Position numbers and translations under genes: made by a program. A stretch of 64,000 nt of DNA. Source: Intrasporangium calvum DSM 43043. Lineage in GTDB: Bacteria; Actinomycetota; Actinomycetes; Actinomycetales; Dermatophilaceae. Shown piece after piece: positions 10,053 to 19,577 of this stretch. The DNA lies in NCBI RefSeq assembly GCF_000184685.1, contig NC_014830.1, positions 2,480,001 through 2,544,000 on the forward strand. The letters are read 5' to 3'. The notes beneath the pieces were generated by a model. It was not told where the DNA came from and searched no databases. It worked only from the letters and a program-made list of their open reading frames with translations. Within the stretch, counting starts at the first letter, position 1. Each line of letters begins with the position of its first letter.

Positions 10053-11072
10053 TCAGGCGGGGGGTGGGGGCGTCGCCTCGGTGTCGGGCCGGATGTCGAT
10101 CCGCCAGCCGGTCAGCTTCGCGGCGAGCCGGGCGTTCTGGCCCTCCTTGCCGATGGCGAGGCTGAGCTGGTAGTCGGGCACGACGACCCTGGCCGTGCGA
10201 GCCGCCGCGTCGACGATCTCGACGGACTGCACCCGCGCCGGGGAGAGCGCTGCCGCGACGAACGTCGCCGGGTCCTCGGAGTAGTCGACGATGTCGATCT
10301 TCTCGCCCCGCAGCTCGGTCATGACCGCGCGGACCCGAGCGCCCATCGGCCCGATGCACGCGCCCTTGGCGTTGACGCCGGGCACCTTGGAGTGCACGGC
10401 GATCTTCGTCCGGTGCCCCGACTCGCGAGCGAGGGCAGCGATCTCGACCGTGCCGTCCGCGATCTCGGGCACCTCGAACTTGAACAGGGTGCGGACCAGG
10501 TTGGGGTGGGTCCGGGACAGCCCGACCTGCGGACCCCGCGGTCCACGTTTGACGCTGACGACGTAACAACGGAGACGCTCGCCGTGAACGTAACGCTCCC
10601 CCGGCACCTGCTCGGCGAGCGGCAGAATGCCCTCGACCGCACCGAAGTCCACGAGGACGTTGCGCGGGTCCTGGCTCTGCTGGATGACGCCTGAGATGAC
10701 GTCACCCTCCCGGCCCTTGAAGTCGCCGAGGATCTGCTCGTCCTCGAGGTCGCGGAGGCGCTGCACGATGACCTGGCGCGCCGTCGAGGCGGCGATCCGA
10801 CCGAAGCCGACCGGGGTGTCGTCGAACTCCGGCCCCGGCTCGCCCCGCTGTGGCCGCTCGCCTTCCTCTGCGGGAAGGAGGTCGCCCTCCTCGCGGGCCC
10901 AGACGACGACGTGACCGGTCTTGCGGTCGAGCTCGACCCTGGCGCTGCGGTAGCTGCCCTCGGTGCGGTGGTAGGCGACGAGGAGGGCCTGCTCGATGGC
11001 GGGGATGAGCACATCGAGGCTGATCCCCCGCTCCCGCTCGAGGGCCCGGAGTGCGGCAAGGTCGATGTCCAT
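10053..11072 (-). CDS. nusA: Transcription termination/antitermination factor NusA
   Basis: A 339-residue NusA, which binds RNA polymerase and nascent RNA to modulate pausing, termination and antitermination. The order is N-terminal domain ([17 protein letters not shown]), an S1 domain around residues 130-195, and KH domains with [21 protein letters not shown] and [19 protein letters not shown]. The C-terminal acidic repeats of enterobacterial NusA are absent, as usual in Gram-positive bacteria. Its ATG overlaps the rimP stop by one base (TGATG), so the two are probably translationally coupled. Confidence 0.97.
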   Translation of the reverse strand: MDIDLAALRALERERGISLDVLIPAIEQALLVAYHRTEGSYRSARVELDRKTGHVVVWAREEGDLLPAEEGERPQRGEPGPEFDDTPVGFGRIAASTARQVIVQRLRDLEDEQILGDFKGREGDVISGVIQQSQDPRNVLVDFGAVEGILPLAEQVPGERYVHGERLRCYVVSVKRGPRGPQVGLSRTHPNLVRTLFKFEVPEIADGTVEIAALARESGHRTKIAVHSKVPGVNAKGACIGPMGARVRAVMTELRGEKIDIVDYSEDPATFVAAALSPARVQSVEIVDAAARTARVVVPDYQLSLAIGKEGQNARLAAKLTGWRIDIRPDTEATPPPPA

Positions 11073-11665
11073 CAGTTCTCCTCGTCCGGGCCGGCGGGAC
11101 CGGCCTCGATGTCTGCCTCGTGAGTCGTGAGCGCCGCCTGCGGGTGAGCTGCCTCCACCTCGGCCCGCTTGAACTCGACCTGCACCGTTGCCTGGTGCAC
11201 GGAGTCGAGCGCGAGCGTCAGCTGGTGGCCAGCAGCTTTCTTCGTGGCCGGGACCTGAAGAACGAGCCGGTCCGGGTGGACCTCGATGAGGCGACCGGTC
11301 ACCGAGCCGCCCTCGTGGGCGACGTCGACGAGCCGGCCGACCTGGCGCCGGAAGTCGTGGCGGGAGCGCAGCGGCCGGCCGACGCCGGGCGAGCTGACCT
11401 CGAGCACGTAGGGCATCGAGCCCATGACGTCGGAGTCGTCGAGCCGGGTGCTGACGGCGCGGGTCGCGTCGGCGATGTCGTCGAGGGAGAGCGGTGGCAC
11501 CGGGCTCGTGGCATCAGAGGGGTCGAGGCCGGCGATGTCGGAGTCGACGAGGACGCGCACCATCCGGCGCTTCCCGGCCTGGTTGACCGCCAAGTCATCG
11601 ATGACGAGCCCGAGCGACACAAGAGCCGGCTCGATGGTGGCTCTGATCTGCTCGACCGTGCTCAT
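11072..11665 (-). CDS. rimP: Ribosome maturation factor RimP
   Basis: A 197-residue RimP, which assists assembly of the 30S subunit. [20 protein letters not shown] and [16 protein letters not shown] are typical. Two ATGs lie six bases apart (11671 and 11665); AGGAGG is 8 bases before 11665 but only 2 before 11671, so 11665 is used. It is the first gene of the minus-strand operon rimP-nusA-ylxR-infB. The segment upstream, shared with a divergent plus-strand gene, must hold its promoter. Confidence 0.95.
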   Translation of the reverse strand: MSTVEQIRATIEPALVSLGLVIDDLAVNQAGKRRMVRVLVDSDIAGLDPSDATSPVPPLSLDDIADATRAVSTRLDDSDVMGSMPYVLEVSSPGVGRPLRSRHDFRRQVGRLVDVAHEGGSVTGRLIEVHPDRLVLQVPATKKAAGHQLTLALDSVHQATVQVEFKRAEVEAAHPQAALTTHEADIEAGPAGPDEEN

Positions 11666-11824
11666 CGCCATCACCTCCTGCTCTTCTCGAATTCCGGCAC
11701 ACGCACTCTCGGGCGGGCCGCGTGAACCTACTCTAACCGGGCTCGGTCGTCCTCGCCGACCACAACGGCCGGCCACCGGACTCCGATCCGTCCGCCCCCA
11801 CCGAGTCCCCCCGAGTCCCCAAAC

Positions 11825-11883
11825 GTGCCTCCACCGTGCCCCCACCGTCCCTCCACCGTGCCTCCACCGTGCCTCCACCGTGC
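11825..11883. repeat. Short tandem repeat, about 11-base unit
   Basis: Five to six imperfect copies of GTGCCTCCACC lie in the divergent rimP / DUF4439-like intergenic region. Copy lengths vary between 10 and 11 bases, so it is an imperfect array. It may affect either promoter or may just be a slippage product. Confidence 0.7.
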
Positions 11884-11931
11884 GCCTGTGGGCTGCACGG
11901 CCGGCGACACACGCGTGGCAGGATCTGACCC

Positions 11932-12924
11932 ATGAGTGGCGACACCCGGAGACGCGGGTCCCGGGTGAGCGAGCAGCGCGCTCTTCCGCCCCGGCGGTTG
12001 CTCCTCATCGGCGGCGGCGCAGCCGTCCTCGCGGTCCTCGTCGACCGGGGGCTGCGCCTCGACCTGCCGCAGCCACCTCCTCCCGTTCCCACGCGCCGCC
12101 CGGCCGCGGACGAGGCGCTCCTCGTGGCGGTCGTCCGTGACCTCGACGAGGTCCTCCGGACCTGGCCGCGCGCGACGAGGCCCACCGCGCTCAAGGGCAT
12201 CCGTGGCCTCGTGCAGCAGCAGCGCCGAGTCCTTGCCGGTCGTCTCACGAACGACGGGGTCCCCACGGACGAGATCACCGCTCCCCCAACGACCCCGCCC
12301 ACCACGCCCACCACGCCCACCACGCCCACGCCGCCCACCACCAGCGCTGACGCGGCACCCGTCCAGCACCTGACGGTCGCCCGCCTGGCGCAGCTGCTGG
12401 CCATCCTGCCCGCAGGGCACCTCAAGGCGACGACGAGCGCGACGGACGGCGCACGCGAGCTGCTGACAGCGGCATACGGCGGCCTCCTGACCGGGGCGGG
12501 GCTCCTCGGCGAGGACGTCCTCCCGGCCTCCGGGACGAGCCCGGTCCGCAGTCAGCTCGCCGAGCGGACCTCTCCCCTCGTCTACGCGTTCGAGGTCGTC
12601 GCCGCCCAGTCGTCCGGCGGGCAGCGACGGCGGGCCCTCACCGCGCTCGAACGGCTGCGCGCGCTGGAGCGGGCCGTCGGCCGCGCCGAGGAGTCGAGCG
12701 GGTGGCCGCTGCCCTTCGCCGTGACGGACGACAAGAGTGCCGACCGCCTTGCCGACCTGGTGCTCGGTCGAGCCATCGGCGCGCTGGGCGCCGTCCTGCC
12801 GGCCGTCCCCACCCCGGAGGCCGTCGACGACGTGGCCCGCTGGCTCGCCGTCGTCCAGCTGGCCGCCGTCGACTGGGGACGAAACCCGGTGGCGCTCCCG
12901 GGCCTGAGGCAGCCACGGCCGTGA
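11932..12924 (+). CDS. DUF4439-like (ferritin-like fold) protein with N-terminal anchor
   Basis: A 330-residue protein divergent from rimP, the position where actinobacteria commonly carry a DUF4439 protein. Residues 22-40 (RLLLIGGGAAVLAVLVDRGL) could be a signal or membrane anchor. A Pro/Thr linker of TTP repeats spans roughly residues 117-138. The C-terminal part (TSPLVYAFEVVAAQ, RALERAVGRAEESSGWPLPF) resembles the helical bundle of DUF4439. I do not see a full set of Glu/His metal ligands, so iron binding is doubtful. CAGGAT lies 7 bases before the ATG, suggesting a leaderless transcript. The function is unknown. Confidence 0.65.
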   Translation: MSGDTRRRGSRVSEQRALPPRRLLLIGGGAAVLAVLVDRGLRLDLPQPPPPVPTRRPAADEALLVAVVRDLDEVLRTWPRATRPTALKGIRGLVQQQRRVLAGRLTNDGVPTDEITAPPTTPPTTPTTPTTPTPPTTSADAAPVQHLTVARLAQLLAILPAGHLKATTSATDGARELLTAAYGGLLTGAGLLGEDVLPASGTSPVRSQLAERTSPLVYAFEVVAAQSSGGQRRRALTALERLRALERAVGRAEESSGWPLPFAVTDDKSADRLADLVLGRAIGALGAVLPAVPTPEAVDDVARWLAVVQLAAVDWGRNPVALPGLRQPRP

Positions 12925-13859
12925 TCGACCTCATCCCGTTGCACTTCGCCCACCGCATCGCGGGTGTCGCCGCGGACGGCTACCTGTCCGGTGAGGACTG
13001 GCTGCAGGAGCTCCCGGGGCTGCTGCGTGACCTGCTCGCCGAGTGGGAGCTCGAGCCGACCGGCCGCAGCCTCAGCGGCTCCTGCTCCGTGGTCGTCCCC
13101 GTGCGGCTGCTCGGCGCCGGGCGCGGCTCGGTCGGCGTCGCCGGCGAAGCGGTGCTCAAGGTGTCCTGGCCCCACCCGGAGGCGGCGACCGAGGCGCTCG
13201 CACTCCAGACCTGGAACGGCCACGGCGCCGTCCGCCTCGTCCGGGCGGACCCGTCCCGGTTCGCGCTCCTCCTCGAGCGCGTCGACGTTCGCGACCTGGT
13301 GCAGGTCGAGATCGACGAGGCGTGCACGGTGATCGGCCAGCTCATCACGACGCTCCGTCGCCCGGCGCACCCCCGCATCCCCCGCCTCGACGACTACGCC
13401 TCCCGGCAGGCCGATGAGCTCCGTGCCGCCCCGCCGGTGATCCCGCGCCGCTACCTCGACCAGGCCGCCGCGCTCGCCCGTGAGCTCGTGGTTCGCCCCC
13501 CGGCCGAGGAGCGCCTGTTGCACACCGACCTCCACTTCGCGAACGTCCTGGCCGCCCGACGGACACCCTGGCTCGCCATCGACCCAAAGCCGATGGCCGG
13601 CGATCCCGCCTTCGAGGTGGCACCGGCGTTGTGGAACCGCGCCGGCGAGCTCGGCACCGGGTCGCAGGTGCGCTGGTCGCTGCGTCGCCGCCTCGAGATC
13701 ATCTGCGAACGCGCCGGTATCGACGAGGGCCGCGCCCGCGCGTGGACGATCGTGCGCGAGGCCGACAACGCGCTCGAGGCCGCTGGCGACCCCGGCGACC
13801 CCGCGGCCCGGGACCGGGTCAGTCTCGCCGTCATGATCATCAAGGCGATGAACGACTGA
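12921..13859 (+). CDS. Aminoglycoside/hydroxyurea kinase family protein (StrB-like)
   Basis: A 312-residue protein of the PF04655 kinase family (streptomycin 6-kinase, hydroxyurea phosphotransferase). The catalytic loop [14 protein letters not shown] and the DFG-like segment [20 protein letters not shown] are intact, and [14 protein letters not shown] forms the nucleotide loop. GTG at 12921 overlaps the stop of the upstream gene as GTGA, so the pair is translationally coupled. The chromosomal setting beside rimP and a DUF4439-like gene suggests a housekeeping kinase rather than an acquired resistance gene. The real substrate is unknown. Confidence 0.8.
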   Translation: MIDLIPLHFAHRIAGVAADGYLSGEDWLQELPGLLRDLLAEWELEPTGRSLSGSCSVVVPVRLLGAGRGSVGVAGEAVLKVSWPHPEAATEALALQTWNGHGAVRLVRADPSRFALLLERVDVRDLVQVEIDEACTVIGQLITTLRRPAHPRIPRLDDYASRQADELRAAPPVIPRRYLDQAAALARELVVRPPAEERLLHTDLHFANVLAARRTPWLAIDPKPMAGDPAFEVAPALWNRAGELGTGSQVRWSLRRRLEIICERAGIDEGRARAWTIVREADNALEAAGDPGDPAARDRVSLAVMIIKAMND

Positions 13860-13896
13860 CGCCGCTCGGCAGCAACCCGGATGGCAGGGTGGAGGG

Positions 13897-15882
13897 ATGA
13901 GCAACCGACTCGCTGCGGCGACCAGCCCGTACCTGCTCCAGCACCGGGACAACCCGGTTGACTGGCAGGAGTGGGGAGAGTCGGCCTTCGCCGAGGCGCG
14001 TGAGCGCAACGTCCCGGTCCTCCTCTCCGTCGGCTACGCCGCGTGCCACTGGTGCCACGTCATGGCGCACGAGTCGTTCGAGGACGAGGCGGTGGCGCAG
14101 GCGCTCAACGAGCGTTTCGTGTCGGTCAAGGTGGACCGGGAGGAGCGGCCCGACATCGACGCGGTCTACATGGCGGCGGTCACGGCGACGACCGGTCACG
14201 GCGGGTGGCCGATGACGTGCTTCCTCACTCCCGAGGGCGAGCCGTTCTTCTGCGGCACGTACTTCCCGCGGGACCACTTCCTCCAGCTCGTCGCCGCCGT
14301 CGACGAGGCGTGGCGGACACGTGAGGAGGAGGTCCGCGCCTCCGGCCTCCACATCACCAGCGCCCTTCGCGAGGGGCTGGCCAGCCCTGAGCCGTATGCC
14401 GCTGGGCTCGCCGATCTCGACCGCGCCGTCACGCTGTTGTCGGGTCAGTTCGACTCTGGTGCGGGTGGTTTCGGTGGTGCGCCGAAGTTCCCCCCGTCGA
14501 TGGTGCTGGAGTTCCTGCTGCGCCACCATGGCCGGACGGGGGACGACGTGTCTCTGGCCATGGCGGACCGGACGCTCGAGGCGATGGCCCGGAGCGGGAT
14601 GTACGACCAGGTCGGCGGCGGTTTCGCCCGCTACTCCGTCGATGCGAAGTGGGTCGTGCCGCACTTCGAGAAGATGCTCTACGACAACGCGCTGTTGCTG
14701 CGGGTCTATGCGCACTGGTGGCGCTTGGGCCAGAACCCCTTGGCGGAGAAGGTCGCCCGGGAGACGGCCGAGTTCCTGCTCACCGAGCTGCGCACGACAG
14801 ACGGCGGGTTCGCGTCGTCCCTCGACGCCGACACGCAGGGCGTCGAGGGCCTGACCTACGTGTGGACCCCCGCCCAGCTCGCCGAGGTTCTCGGCGAGGC
14901 GGACGGAGCACGGGCGGCCGACCTCTTCTCCGTGAGCGAGCACGGGACCTTCGAGCACGGCACCTCGACGCTCCAGCTCCTCACCGACCCCGACGACCGG
15001 GAGTGGTTCAGAGACGTGCGGACCCGGTTGGCGCAGGCGCGGGCGAAGCGGCCCCAACCGGGCCGCGACGACAAGGTTGTCACCTCGTGGAACGGGCTCG
15101 CCATCACCGCCCTCGCGGAGGCCGGGGCCATCTTCGAGGAGCCTGCCTGGGTCGCCGCTGCCGTGGCCTCCGCGAATCTCGTCCTCGACCTGCACGTCGT
15201 GGACGGTGGCCTGCGGCGCGCCTCCCGAGACGGTCGGGCCGGTGCAGCCGCCGGCGTGGCGGACGACTACGGAAACGTGGCCGAGGGGCTGCTGTCGCTG
15301 CACCAGGCGACGGGCGAGGCGCGCTGGCTCACCGTCGCGGGCCACCTGCTCCGACAGGCTCGGGACCGGTTCGGGGCAGAGGACGGTGGCTTCCACGACA
15401 CCGCGGCGGACGCCGAACAGCTCTTCCTGCGTCCGCGCAGTGGGGCGGACAACGCCGAGCCGTCCGGCCAGTCAGCCATCGCGGTCGCCCTCGTCACCCT
15501 CGGCGCGCTGACCGGTGACCCGGAGGCCATCGAGGCGGGGCGCCGCGGCATCGACGCCGGCATGGGGCTGGCGCGCCGGGAGCCGCGGTTCGGCGGCTGG
15601 ACGCTGGCCGGCGCCGAGGCCCTTGCGGCCGGCCCGCTGCAGGTCGCCGTCGTCGGGAGCGGACCGCAGGCCCAGGCCTTGGCGCGCACGACCCACCTGG
15701 CGACGAGCCCCGGCCTCGTCATGGTCCATGGTGCCCCCGACTCGCCCGGGATCCCCCTGCTCGAGGGACGGCCGCTCGTGGGAGGCAACCCAGCGGCATA
15801 CGTCTGCCGTGGCTTTGTCTGCGACCGACCGGTGACCACTCCAGGGGAGCTCTCGGCCGCGCTCTCGGCACGCACCCCCTGA
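13897..15882 (+). CDS. Thioredoxin-domain protein YyaL (DUF255)
   Basis: A 661-residue protein of the YyaL/SPATA20 family. The N terminus begins [19 protein letters not shown], then [20 protein letters not shown] places a CxxC motif near residue 50, as in a thioredoxin-like domain. The remainder is an (alpha/alpha)6-barrel-like region related to N-acylglucosamine epimerases ([29 protein letters not shown]). Two copies of the dispersed 15-base word lie inside the gene, encoding PYAAGL near residue 167 and NPAAYV near the end. It converges on apbE, and a family A hairpin separates the two. The biochemical role of the family is not established. Confidence 0.88.
   Translation: MSNRLAAATSPYLLQHRDNPVDWQEWGESAFAEARERNVPVLLSVGYAACHWCHVMAHESFEDEAVAQALNERFVSVKVDREERPDIDAVYMAAVTATTGHGGWPMTCFLTPEGEPFFCGTYFPRDHFLQLVAAVDEAWRTREEEVRASGLHITSALREGLASPEPYAAGLADLDRAVTLLSGQFDSGAGGFGGAPKFPPSMVLEFLLRHHGRTGDDVSLAMADRTLEAMARSGMYDQVGGGFARYSVDAKWVVPHFEKMLYDNALLLRVYAHWWRLGQNPLAEKVARETAEFLLTELRTTDGGFASSLDADTQGVEGLTYVWTPAQLAEVLGEADGARAADLFSVSEHGTFEHGTSTLQLLTDPDDREWFRDVRTRLAQARAKRPQPGRDDKVVTSWNGLAITALAEAGAIFEEPAWVAAAVASANLVLDLHVVDGGLRRASRDGRAGAAAGVADDYGNVAEGLLSLHQATGEARWLTVAGHLLRQARDRFGAEDGGFHDTAADAEQLFLRPRSGADNAEPSGQSAIAVALVTLGALTGDPEAIEAGRRGIDAGMGLARREPRFGGWTLAGAEALAAGPLQVAVVGSGPQAQALARTTHLATSPGLVMVHGAPDSPGIPLLEGRPLVGGNPAAYVCRGFVCDRPVTTPGELSAALSARTP
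14394..14408 (+). repeat. Dispersed 15-base word, exact copy inside yyaL-like gene
   Basis: GTATGCCGCTGGGCT, followed by CGCC. In the gene's frame it encodes Tyr-Ala-Ala-Gly-Leu, using the TAT codon that is otherwise rare in this GC-rich DNA. Confidence 0.9.
15787..15801 (-). repeat. Dispersed 15-base word, near copy inside yyaL-like gene
   Basis: AACCCAGCGGCATAC is one base off the reverse complement of the word. It encodes Asn-Pro-Ala-Ala-Tyr near the C terminus of the DUF255 protein. Confidence 0.65.
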
Positions 15883-15892
15883 GGCCGCCACC

Positions 15893-15964
15893 CATCGAAA
15901 GAGCAGTTCGTCCCGGTCCGAGACGTGGACTCACGGTGCGAGGGGACCAACCGCTCCTTCGATG
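15893..15964. repeat. Family A hairpin between convergent genes, one arm degenerate
   Basis: The left arm (CATCGAAAGAGCAGTTCGTC, from 15893) matches the family exactly, while the right arm (GGGGACCAACCGCTCCTTCG, from 15942) has several differences, leaving an imperfect stem. It lies 11 bases after the yyaL-like stop and 2 bases before the apbE stop, so it could serve as a bidirectional terminator. Confidence 0.8.
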
Positions 15965-15966
15965 TG

Positions 15967-16755
15967 TCAGAGGGCGGTGGAGAGGTAGTCCGGGGCTGAC
16001 CGGAGGAACGCCTCGCGAGCGCGCTCTCCTCCGACGAACAGGGCGGTCGCCCAGATGTCCGCCCAGACCAGGGTCGGACCGATGACGGTGACGGAGCCCG
16101 GGCGACCCACGTGGCGGCCGGTCACCGGGTCGTAGAGGTGAGCCCCGCGCGCGGCAGTGCCGGACGTGGCGACCGCGCCATGCGTCAACGACACGGTCGT
16201 GGCGATCGACGTCCGGTCGCGCGGGTCCTCGATGCCGACCCGCCACGGCAGCGCCCCGGGCCCCGACCGCGGCAGGTCCGCGTGGGCGCCGATGAGGAGG
16301 TCACCTCCGGCGTTGATGCAGTAGGAGGTCCCCGCGAGCGTCTCCAGCTCGCGGGCCGCGAGGTCGACGGCCCAGCCCTTGACGAGCCCAGTGGGGTCGA
16401 ACGCGAGGTCCCCCTCACCCGCGGGCAGGAGCGTGGTGAAGGCACCACCCGTCCGTCGTTCGGCGAGCTCACCCAGGCCCAGGGCCTCCCGGACGAAGGG
16501 GCTGCACTCCTCGAGCGTCGTCTCACCGCGGCGCAGTCGGATGACGTCGCTGTCCTCCCGGTAGGTCGAGAAGACCACGTCCATCCCACGGAGCGTCGAG
16601 TAGGCGCCGGCCACCGCCCTGGCGGCCGCGGCGCTGTCCACCTCGGGCCCGCGCAGGTGGATGCTCACCGGGATCCCCATCACCTGCTCCACCCACGCCC
16701 TTCGTCCCACGGGCGGGACCACAGAGCTCACGGTGCGCGTCGTCATGGTTGTCAT
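15967..16755 (-). CDS. apbE: FAD:protein FMN transferase (ApbE family)
   Basis: A 262-residue ApbE-type flavin transferase, which attaches FMN covalently to a Thr of a target protein using FAD. GWAVDLAARELE, INAGGDLLIGA, ATSGTAARGAHLYDPVTGRH and WADIWATALFVGG match the family. The ATG at 16755 follows GAGGAGGCAGTG; upstream codons have no similarity. The probable substrate is the FMN-binding protein encoded 10 bases upstream, which has the acceptor motif. No lipobox or signal is obvious, so the enzyme may act in the cytoplasm or be exported in a non-classical way. Confidence 0.9.
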   Translation of the reverse strand: MTTMTTRTVSSVVPPVGRRAWVEQVMGIPVSIHLRGPEVDSAAAARAVAGAYSTLRGMDVVFSTYREDSDVIRLRRGETTLEECSPFVREALGLGELAERRTGGAFTTLLPAGEGDLAFDPTGLVKGWAVDLAARELETLAGTSYCINAGGDLLIGAHADLPRSGPGALPWRVGIEDPRDRTSIATTVSLTHGAVATSGTAARGAHLYDPVTGRHVGRPGSVTVIGPTLVWADIWATALFVGGERAREAFLRSAPDYLSTAL

Positions 16756-16765
16756 CACTGCCTCC

Positions 16766-17248
16766 TCAGAGGTGGGCTTGGTCGATGGCCGACTGAAGCG
16801 ACTCCGTGTAGCCCTCCCACGTGACCGTCGCCCCCGACACGGCATCGATGTCCGCGGCCTGGGCGTCGACCGCCTCGGAGTTGTAGACCGGCACGGCGCG
16901 AGCGTTGATCATCTGGTCGTGGCGGTCCCGCATCGGCGCCTGGACCGCGTCCGCTGCGGTGATGCTCCCGTCGGCAACGGTGATCTTCACCTGGACCACG
17001 CCGAACCGGGTCATCACCTCGTCGCCGAGGTACGTGGCCGACGCGCCGGCGGCCGCGACGCCCGACCCGGACGAGCCGGATGCGGCGCCCGAGCCGGATG
17101 CGGCGCCCGAGACATCGGACTGCTGGCTCGAGGCGAGCCGTCTGGTGTCCGCGGTCGCGGTGACGTCGGGCGTCCTCGAGGTGGAGTAGCTGAAGAGCAG
17201 GACCAGGGCAGTGAGGGTGCTCATGGCCCACAGGGTGATTCGACGCAT
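16766..17248 (-). CDS. FMN-binding domain protein, probable flavinylation substrate
   Basis: A 160-residue protein with an N-terminal hydrophobic signal or anchor (residues 5-22, TLWAMSTLTALVLLFSY) and a Ser/Gly/Ala linker with repeated GAASGSG units. The C-terminal FMN-binding domain (PF04205 type) contains DAVSGATVTWEGYTESLQSA; Thr141 in SGAT is the expected FMN attachment site. It sits between apbE and a ferric-reductase-like flavocytochrome gene in one operon, so it probably carries electrons on the outer face of the membrane. The final acceptor is unknown. Confidence 0.88.
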   Translation of the reverse strand: MRRITLWAMSTLTALVLLFSYSTSRTPDVTATADTRRLASSQQSDVSGAASGSGAASGSSGSGVAAAGASATYLGDEVMTRFGVVQVKITVADGSITAADAVQAPMRDRHDQMINARAVPVYNSEAVDAQAADIDAVSGATVTWEGYTESLQSAIDQAHL

Positions 17249-17272
17249 GACGGTTTCCCTTTCCGTGTCGGG

Positions 17273-18709
17273 TCAGTAGGCGAAGCGCTCCTGGTGGATC
17301 GCCTCCGGTGGCACGCCGGCCTCGCGAGCTGCGGCGATGACGAGGTCCATCCACTCGGGGGCCCCGCACACATAGGCCTCTCGCTCGCCGAGGTCCGGGA
17401 CGAGGGCGAGCAGTGCCTCGGCGTCCCCGAGGTGTGCAGCCTGCTCGGGCAGCCAGCTGGCCCGGGCCCTCACCCGCGGCCCGAGGACCGAGACGACCTG
17501 GGCGCCCTTGGCGCGGGCGACGCGAACGAGCTCGTCCGTGAGCACGAGGTCGGCGTCGCTGGTCGCCCGGTAGATGACGACGGTCCGGTCGGGCCCCGCG
17601 GGCAGCTCCTCGAGGAGGGCCCGGAGTGGCGTGATGCCGATTCCGGCGCCGACGAGCAGCCACCGGTCGCGGGTGGCGGCCCCGGCGTGGAGACGCCCGT
17701 ACGGCCCCTCGACGAGCACCTTCGTGCCCGGGGTCATCGCAGCCAGGCGCTTCGTGGAGTCGCCGACGATCTTGGCGGTGATCCTCAGGGTCTGCCCGTC
17801 CGGAGCCGCGGAGAGGGAGTACGGGTTGGCCCTCGTCCACCCGTGGCCGCCGAGGAAACGCCACTGGAAGAACTGCCCACCGCGCGCCCGCAGCCGCTCC
17901 AGGTCGCGACCTGCCACGACGACGGACACGACGTCCGGTGACTCGGCCACGACGTCACGGACGGCGAGGGCGTGCCGGCGGGAGCGGACCAGCGGGAGAA
18001 CGAGACGGAAGGCCACGACGGCAGCGAGCACAGCGGCATACAGCCCCCACCAGAACACCGTCGCGACGGAGCTGGCTCGGAAGTCCTGGCCCGTCCACAG
18101 CTGGTGCGGCAGCGCCAGCCCGGCGCCGAGGTAGGCATAGAGGTGCAGCAGGTGCCACGACTCATAGCGCAGCCGGGCCCGGGCTCGCCGCACCGACGTG
18201 ACGACGACCATGACGAGCGCCAGCGAGCCGGCCAGGGCCAGCAGCATTCCCGGTGAGTGGAGCACTTCGTCGAGGAAGGTCGTGACCACCCCGGCCCCGG
18301 TGCCCAGCGCGTAGCCGACGATCGTCAGCCCGATGTGGGCGAGCATGAGGGAGAAGGACGTGAAGCCGACGAGACGGTGCACCCGCGCGAGCTCGCCCTG
18401 ACCCCAAGCCTGCTCGACAGCCGGGATCCGCGCCATGAGGGCTACCTGGAGGAGCAGGAGCACCGAGGCCAGCAGACCGGCAAGCCGGCCGAGACTCGTC
18501 ACCGCGTCGGCCGTCAAGCCGAGCAGCCCGGTCTCGCCCAGGGCGCCGCCGCCGAGCCACAGGCCGACGACGAAAAGGACGAGCGCCCACGCGGTCGCGA
18601 TGCTCGCGTCCCGCCACCACAGGGGGGTGGGCGGGGGCAGCCGCTGCCGTATGCCGCTGGGCTGGCTGCCCGCGGCGAGTGCCGGTCCCGGGGTGGCTGA
18701 GGTCGTCAT
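17273..18709 (-). CDS. Ferric-reductase-like transmembrane flavoprotein
   Basis: A 478-residue protein. The N-terminal half has about six membrane segments, several with His (VHRLVGFTSFSLMLAHIGLT, YESWHLLHLYAYLGAGLALP), as in the haem-binding ferric reductase-like domain. The C-terminal half is a ferredoxin-reductase-type module with ANPYSLSAAPDGQTLRI (FAD) and LLVGAGIGITPLRALLEEL (NAD(P)H) near residue 350. It would pass electrons from NAD(P)H through FAD and haem across the membrane, probably to the flavinylated neighbour. The N-terminal tail holds one copy of the dispersed word (encoding QPSGI). Confidence 0.87.
   Translation of the reverse strand: MTTSATPGPALAAGSQPSGIRQRLPPPTPLWWRDASIATAWALVLFVVGLWLGGGALGETGLLGLTADAVTSLGRLAGLLASVLLLLQVALMARIPAVEQAWGQGELARVHRLVGFTSFSLMLAHIGLTIVGYALGTGAGVVTTFLDEVLHSPGMLLALAGSLALVMVVVTSVRRARARLRYESWHLLHLYAYLGAGLALPHQLWTGQDFRASSVATVFWWGLYAAVLAAVVAFRLVLPLVRSRRHALAVRDVVAESPDVVSVVVAGRDLERLRARGGQFFQWRFLGGHGWTRANPYSLSAAPDGQTLRITAKIVGDSTKRLAAMTPGTKVLVEGPYGRLHAGAATRDRWLLVGAGIGITPLRALLEELPAGPDRTVVIYRATSDADLVLTDELVRVARAKGAQVVSVLGPRVRARASWLPEQAAHLGDAEALLALVPDLGEREAYVCGAPEWMDLVIAAAREAGVPPEAIHQERFAY
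18649..18663 (+). repeat. Dispersed 15-base word, exact copy in the flavocytochrome gene
   Basis: GTATGCCGCTGGGCT followed by GGCTGCC, antisense to the gene, within the codons of the poorly conserved N-terminal tail. Confidence 0.9.
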
Positions 18710-18778
18710 GGCCTCAACCTCGCCGCGGCGCCTGTGTCCTCACTGTGGGTGCGTCATGGCGTCCGTGTGAGCCGGATC

Positions 18779-19564
18779 TCAGGACCACCAGCCGAGGAGG
18801 CTGCCCCCGATGCGGACGATGAAGGCGCCGACGATGACGACGAAGACGGCGCGGACGAAGCCGCTCCCCCGGGCCACGGCGGTGCGGGCCCCGACGTAGC
18901 CGCCGAGGATGTTGCCCACGGCCATGAGCAGGCCGACCTGCCACACGACGTGACCGCCCGGCGCGAACACCGTCAGCGCCCCGAGGTTGGTGGCGAAGTT
19001 GGCGATCTTGGCCTTCACGCTCGCCTCGAGGAAGGTGTAGCCGAGCAGCCCGACGAGGGCGAACACGAGGAAGGAGCCGGTCCCCGGTCCGAGCGCCCCG
19101 TCGTAGACGCCGATGACGAAGCCCGTGAGCATGGCCAGGGCCACGTGCCGGTGCCCGTGGAATCGCCGGAGCGACTCGCGCCCGAGGTCGGGCCGGAACA
19201 GCGTGTAGGCGCCGACGACGACGAGCAGGACGAGGATGATCGGGTTGAAGGCGGACTTGGGGATGTGCAGGCCGATGACGGCCCCACCGATGGCCCCGAG
19301 ATAGGCCACGGCGGCCATGGGCAGCGCCGTGCGCAGGTCCGCGCCGACCCTGCGGAAGTAGGTGACGGAGCTCGTCGCGGTGCCGAAGATGGAGCTGATC
19401 TTGTTGGTCGCGAGCAGCTGGGCGGGCGTGGCTCCGGGCAGGCCGAGGAGCAGTGCGGGGAGCTGGACCAGGCCGCCGCCCCCCACCACCGCGTCGATCC
19501 AGCCGGCCACGAAGCCCGCCAGGGCGAGCAGCGCGAGGACGGTCGGGGTCAGGTCGTCCGGCAC
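18779..19564 (-). CDS. TauE/SafE family sulfite exporter-like permease
   Basis: A 261-residue membrane protein of the TauE/SafE (DUF81) family, members of which export sulfite, sulfoacetate or related anions. It begins with GFVAGWIDAVVGGGGLVQLP, carries the mirrored half LTGFVIGVYDGALGPGTGSF, and ends in GAFIVRIGG, giving about eight membrane segments. GTG at 19564 was chosen because it lies 13 bases after the stop of the HAD gene; the open frame upstream lies inside that gene. No sulfur gene is adjacent here, so the substrate cannot be inferred from context. Confidence 0.85.
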   Translation of the reverse strand: MPDDLTPTVLALLALAGFVAGWIDAVVGGGGLVQLPALLLGLPGATPAQLLATNKISSIFGTATSSVTYFRRVGADLRTALPMAAVAYLGAIGGAVIGLHIPKSAFNPIILVLLVVVGAYTLFRPDLGRESLRRFHGHRHVALAMLTGFVIGVYDGALGPGTGSFLVFALVGLLGYTFLEASVKAKIANFATNLGALTVFAPGGHVVWQVGLLMAVGNILGGYVGARTAVARGSGFVRAVFVVIVGAFIVRIGGSLLGWWS

Positions 19565-19577
19565 GAGGCCCGCGCGA

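Noticed and set aside
12921-13859. An acquired aminoglycoside-resistance gene
   Set aside because: The kinase motifs fit the StrB family, but it is translationally coupled to a conserved neighbour beside rimP, with matching base composition, so a native kinase is likelier.
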